A stretch of DNA of 8,269 bases from an uncultured Clostridia bacterium. Its GTDB lineage: Bacteria > Bacillota > Clostridia > Oscillospirales > Ruminococcaceae. How positions within the stretch are numbered: position 1 is the stretch's first letter; every line of letters starts with the position of its first letter. The stretch is taken from the NCBI GenBank assembly GCA_947385505.1, contig CANDLP010000088.1, positions 1 to 8,269 on the forward strand. The letters run 5' to 3'. The notes under the pieces were generated by a model. It did not search any database. It was not told the DNA's origin and was given only the letters and a program-made list of their open reading frames with translations. Position numbers and translations under genes: made by a program. Of this stretch, positions 6,407 through 8,269 are shown piece by piece.

Positions 6407-7060
6407 TCATTTATTTGAAACAGCATTATTTACCTGATCATATAATCTGCTCCTTTTCAATCCGTTTGTTTTAGCGCGAGGATACCAAACAAATTGAGAG
6501 CTTTCTATTTTCCATAAAAATCTCGGCCAATTCGGAGAAATAAAGAGAGTTTCTCCGCTTTGCGCTGACAAAATATTGAGGGAAAGCCGCTTAAGCGCGT
6601 TTCCGAGGTTCTTGTTCGGACCGTGGCCTAACGGAATATCTTTGAGAAAAGGAAGCATTTCACCTGCGCCCACGCCAACGCCTTGTCCCCATTTCAGATG
6701 ATTGGAGGCACACCAGATTTTCATCTGCTCTATTGCAATATAATTTTGCCTTCCCTCATAAAATCCGTTATTTACAATGCAATACACCATCGTGTTCTTA
6801 TCGGAAAATTGCCGTTTTTCAAGTTGTATTAAAAATTCCAACAAATGCGACGGGATACTGTCAATATACAGGGGAAACGCAAAAATTATTACGCCGCTGT
6901 TTTCAATATAAGCAAGGCGCTGTTCGTTCATTTCAGTCTTACTGATATTATAAATTTCAATTGCGTTATTATCGCTGATTAAAGGCGTAAGATATTCTAA
7001 TATAAGATCGGACGTACTTTTTCCCAATTTGGGGCTGCCGTTAATTATACTGATTTGCAT
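6407..7060 (-). CDS. Flavodoxin-fold NAD(P)H-dependent FMN reductase-like protein
   Basis: The 217-residue protein starts MQISIINGSPKLGKSTSDLI; strand 1 followed by GSPK..KSTS is the FMN phosphate-binding loop of the NADPH-dependent FMN reductase/flavodoxin-like superfamily. A second strand and flavin-contact segment is VIIFAFPLYIDSIPSHLLEF (about 57-76). The loop IVNNGFYEGRQN (95-106) follows the next strand, as in relatives. The last 45 residues, rich in Trp, Phe and Arg (SPNWPRFLWKIESSQFVW), lie beyond the core fold and are of unknown role. It probably acts as a cytoplasmic flavin-dependent electron carrier or reductase; the substrate is unknown. Its ATG shares one base with the stop of the preceding flavoprotein gene (TAATG), and the SD AAAGGAG is about 10 bases upstream. 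A paired function is therefore likely. The stop is TGA at 6407. Confidence 0.82.
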   Translation of the reverse strand: MQISIINGSPKLGKSTSDLILEYLTPLISDNNAIEIYNISKTEMNEQRLAYIENSGVIIFAFPLYIDSIPSHLLEFLIQLEKRQFSDKNTMVYCIVNNGFYEGRQNYIAIEQMKIWCASNHLKWGQGVGVGAGEMLPFLKDIPLGHGPNKNLGNALKRLSLNILSAQSGETLFISPNWPRFLWKIESSQFVWYPRAKTNGLKRSRLYDQVNNAVSNK

Positions 7061-7566
7061 TATAACTGCACTCCTTTGGCTATCTCATCGAAGGAATGGT
7101 AAAAAAACACCTTACTATCATTTGCGTGTAAATTGACGGCATTGGCTTTTATCAGGCTGTGAGCTATGTCCGTTTCCTGCGAGGTGATATTTTCACCGTA
7201 AAAATGCACAATAAATTTAAATGTGTTTTTATAGCGCTTTTTGTGGTGCGTTTCGTTGTTCTTGGTTTGAAAAAACGGAAGGAGAAAAGATATGCTCCTA
7301 TCCAAAACGTTTTTAACAAAGGGACTGTATCCGCCGTAACAGCACCTGCTGATAATGATAACATTATCGGCCTGTGAAAAGATATGCCCCATATTGTCAT
7401 AGCCGTCTTTTAACACACATTTGCCGGGCGTTTTTATCCAGCATCCGAAACAGCCGATACAATTTCGGATCGCGCTGTTTTCAGAAATAACAACGTCTCC
7501 GTCATCAATTTGAGGGTAAATCATTTGAAAGTCCGCTTTTTCTAAATCATGTATAATTACTGTCAT
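7060..7566 (-). CDS. Flavodoxin-family protein with CX2CX2CX7C cluster (iron-sulfur flavoprotein-like)
   Basis: The 168-residue protein has the segment CIGCFGCWIKTPGKCVLKD (36-54), with cysteines at 36, 39, 42 and 50. This CX2CX2CX7C spacing matches the compact 4Fe-4S motif of iron-sulfur flavoproteins (Isf family), although some flavodoxin-family proteins with similar motifs may not hold a cluster. It is followed by a strand and loop VIIISRCCYGGYSPFVKNVLDR (69-90), the usual flavin-side segment. The N-terminus (MTVIIHDLEKADFQMI) lacks the GSPR-type FMN phosphate loop, which is present in the neighbour. ATG at 7566 is preceded only by a weak GAGA. The malQ stop is 9 bases upstream, suggesting readthrough or coupling. 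Possibly a cytoplasmic redox protein working with the overlapping gene. The exact reaction cannot be named. Confidence 0.8.
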   Translation of the reverse strand: MTVIIHDLEKADFQMIYPQIDDGDVVISENSAIRNCIGCFGCWIKTPGKCVLKDGYDNMGHIFSQADNVIIISRCCYGGYSPFVKNVLDRSISFLLPFFQTKNNETHHKKRYKNTFKFIVHFYGENITSQETDIAHSLIKANAVNLHANDSKVFFYHSFDEIAKGVQL

Positions 7567-7575
7567 TTTCTCAAT

Positions 7576-8269
7576 TTATTTTTCGCTTTCCGCACCCCTT
7601 CTGCAATAAGTAAAGCCAAGTGAAGAAAGCCATGCCGCAAGCTTAGGCGTAAGCTGTTTTTCCGTCATTCTCCACTTCCAGTTGCCGCCCACTGTGGAAG
7701 GGGTATTCATTCTCGTTTCGGAACCGAGTCCGAGAAGGTCCTGCATAGGCACTATCACAAGCCGCGAAACCGACGCGTACAGCGTTTTTATCATGGCTTT
7801 ATTAAGGGGGGCAAAAAAACAACTTGCTCTGCAATATTTTTTTGCGTTTGCCGCAGCGGCTCTGTTTTCCTTTGCCCAGCCCATTACGGTGTCATTGTCG
7901 TGAGTACCTGTATATGCTACGGAATTTTTAACATAATTATGCGGCAGATGATCGTTGTCCTCGTTTTTCGGATTAAACCCGAACTGCATTACCCTCATTC
8001 CGGGGAATCCCGTATCCTTAAGAAGCTGTTTAACGCTGTCAAACACCTCGCCCAAGTCTTCGGCAATAATGTTCACCTCTCCAAGCTGCTTTTTAACTTC
8101 ATTCCAAAAATCCATTCCGGGACCCTGCATCCATTTTCCGTTAACGGCGGTGGGATCCTCGGCGGGAATCGAGCAGTAGGTGTCGAAAGCGCGAAAATGA
8201 TCTATGCGCAGAACATCGTACATTTCAGTGGCTTTTTTAAGTCTTGCTATCCACCAGATATAATCCTCT
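7576..8269 (-). CDS. malQ: 4-alpha-glucanotransferase (amylomaltase, GH77), C-terminal part
   Basis: The frame is open to the window edge; 230 residues are visible, about the last 45 percent of a typical 500-residue enzyme. It transfers alpha-1,4-glucan chains between maltodextrins in cytoplasmic glycogen or maltodextrin metabolism (EC 2.4.1.25). All three catalytic carboxylates of the GH77 fold are present: the nucleophile D23 in YDVLRIDHFRAFD, the acid/base E70 in NIIAEDLGEV, and D124 in YTGTHDNDT. Other family landmarks are GKWMQGPGMDFW, PGMRVMQFGF, PMQDLLGLGSETRMNTPSTV and NWKWRM. An ATG at 8223 is internal, because YIWWIARLKKATE lies upstream of it in frame. It is the first visible gene of the minus-strand group; its promoter is outside the window. 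Confidence 0.96.
   Translation of the reverse strand, partial: EDYIWWIARLKKATEMYDVLRIDHFRAFDTYCSIPAEDPTAVNGKWMQGPGMDFWNEVKKQLGEVNIIAEDLGEVFDSVKQLLKDTGFPGMRVMQFGFNPKNEDNDHLPHNYVKNSVAYTGTHDNDTVMGWAKENRAAAANAKKYCRASCFFAPLNKAMIKTLYASVSRLVIVPMQDLLGLGSETRMNTPSTVGGNWKWRMTEKQLTPKLAAWLSSLGFTYCRRGAESEK

Noticed and set aside
6407..7566. The two flavoprotein genes read as one gene split by a frameshift
   Set aside because: Each has its own start, core-fold segments and stop; the second has a good SD, and the TAATG overlap is a normal coupled junction.
1..8269. CRISPR array, tRNA or rRNA gene, riboswitch or defence system
   Set aside because: No regular direct repeats with spacers, no cloverleaf or rRNA-like sequence, and no effector-type protein could be recognised.

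Overview
The window is bacterial, most likely from an anaerobic Firmicute of the class Clostridia (Ruminococcaceae/Oscillospiraceae-like). This rests on the V/A-type ATPase gene set, Shine-Dalgarno (SD) sequences of the AAAGGA type, frequent ATA isoleucine codons, moderate GC content and a clostridial-looking flavoprotein pair. The species cannot be fixed from the sequence alone.

Layout: positions 1-6269 on the + strand hold most of a V-type (archaeal/vacuolar-like) ATPase operon in the order I (3' end only), K, F, E, A, B, D. A and B form the nucleotide-binding head, D and F the central rotor stalk, E a peripheral stalk, K the membrane rotor ring and I the membrane stator. Together they couple ATP hydrolysis or synthesis to H+ or Na+ movement across the cytoplasmic membrane. 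The stalk/rotor adaptor subunit C and the short peripheral stalk partner (G/H) are not in view and would be expected upstream. A perfect 16-bp stem terminator (6305-6357) closes the operon and also faces the convergent minus-strand genes.

Positions 7566-6407 on the minus strand encode two small flavodoxin-fold proteins overlapping by one base (TAATG). The first has an iron-sulfur-flavoprotein-like cysteine cluster and the second has the FMN phosphate loop. They lie 9 bases downstream of malQ (4-alpha-glucanotransferase, GH77), whose 5' end lies outside the window. The three genes are probably co-transcribed.

Points that depart from a routine ATPase operon: (1) a 248-bp element with 24-bp terminal inverted repeats, and no plausible gene, sits four bases after the subunit I stop codon and splits I from K; (2) the visible part of subunit I seems to join an N-terminal-domain-like segment directly to the last two membrane helices, suggesting an internal deletion or an assembly join; (3) an 11-codon micro-ORF takes the good SD upstream of subunit B; (4) SD sites of the form AAAGGAATG(A/G)TC contain an ATG that opens tiny ORFs before F, A and D. 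No RNA gene, CRISPR array, phage gene or defence gene was seen. No wholly new system is evident; the inserted element and the subunit I architecture are the observations most worth checking.
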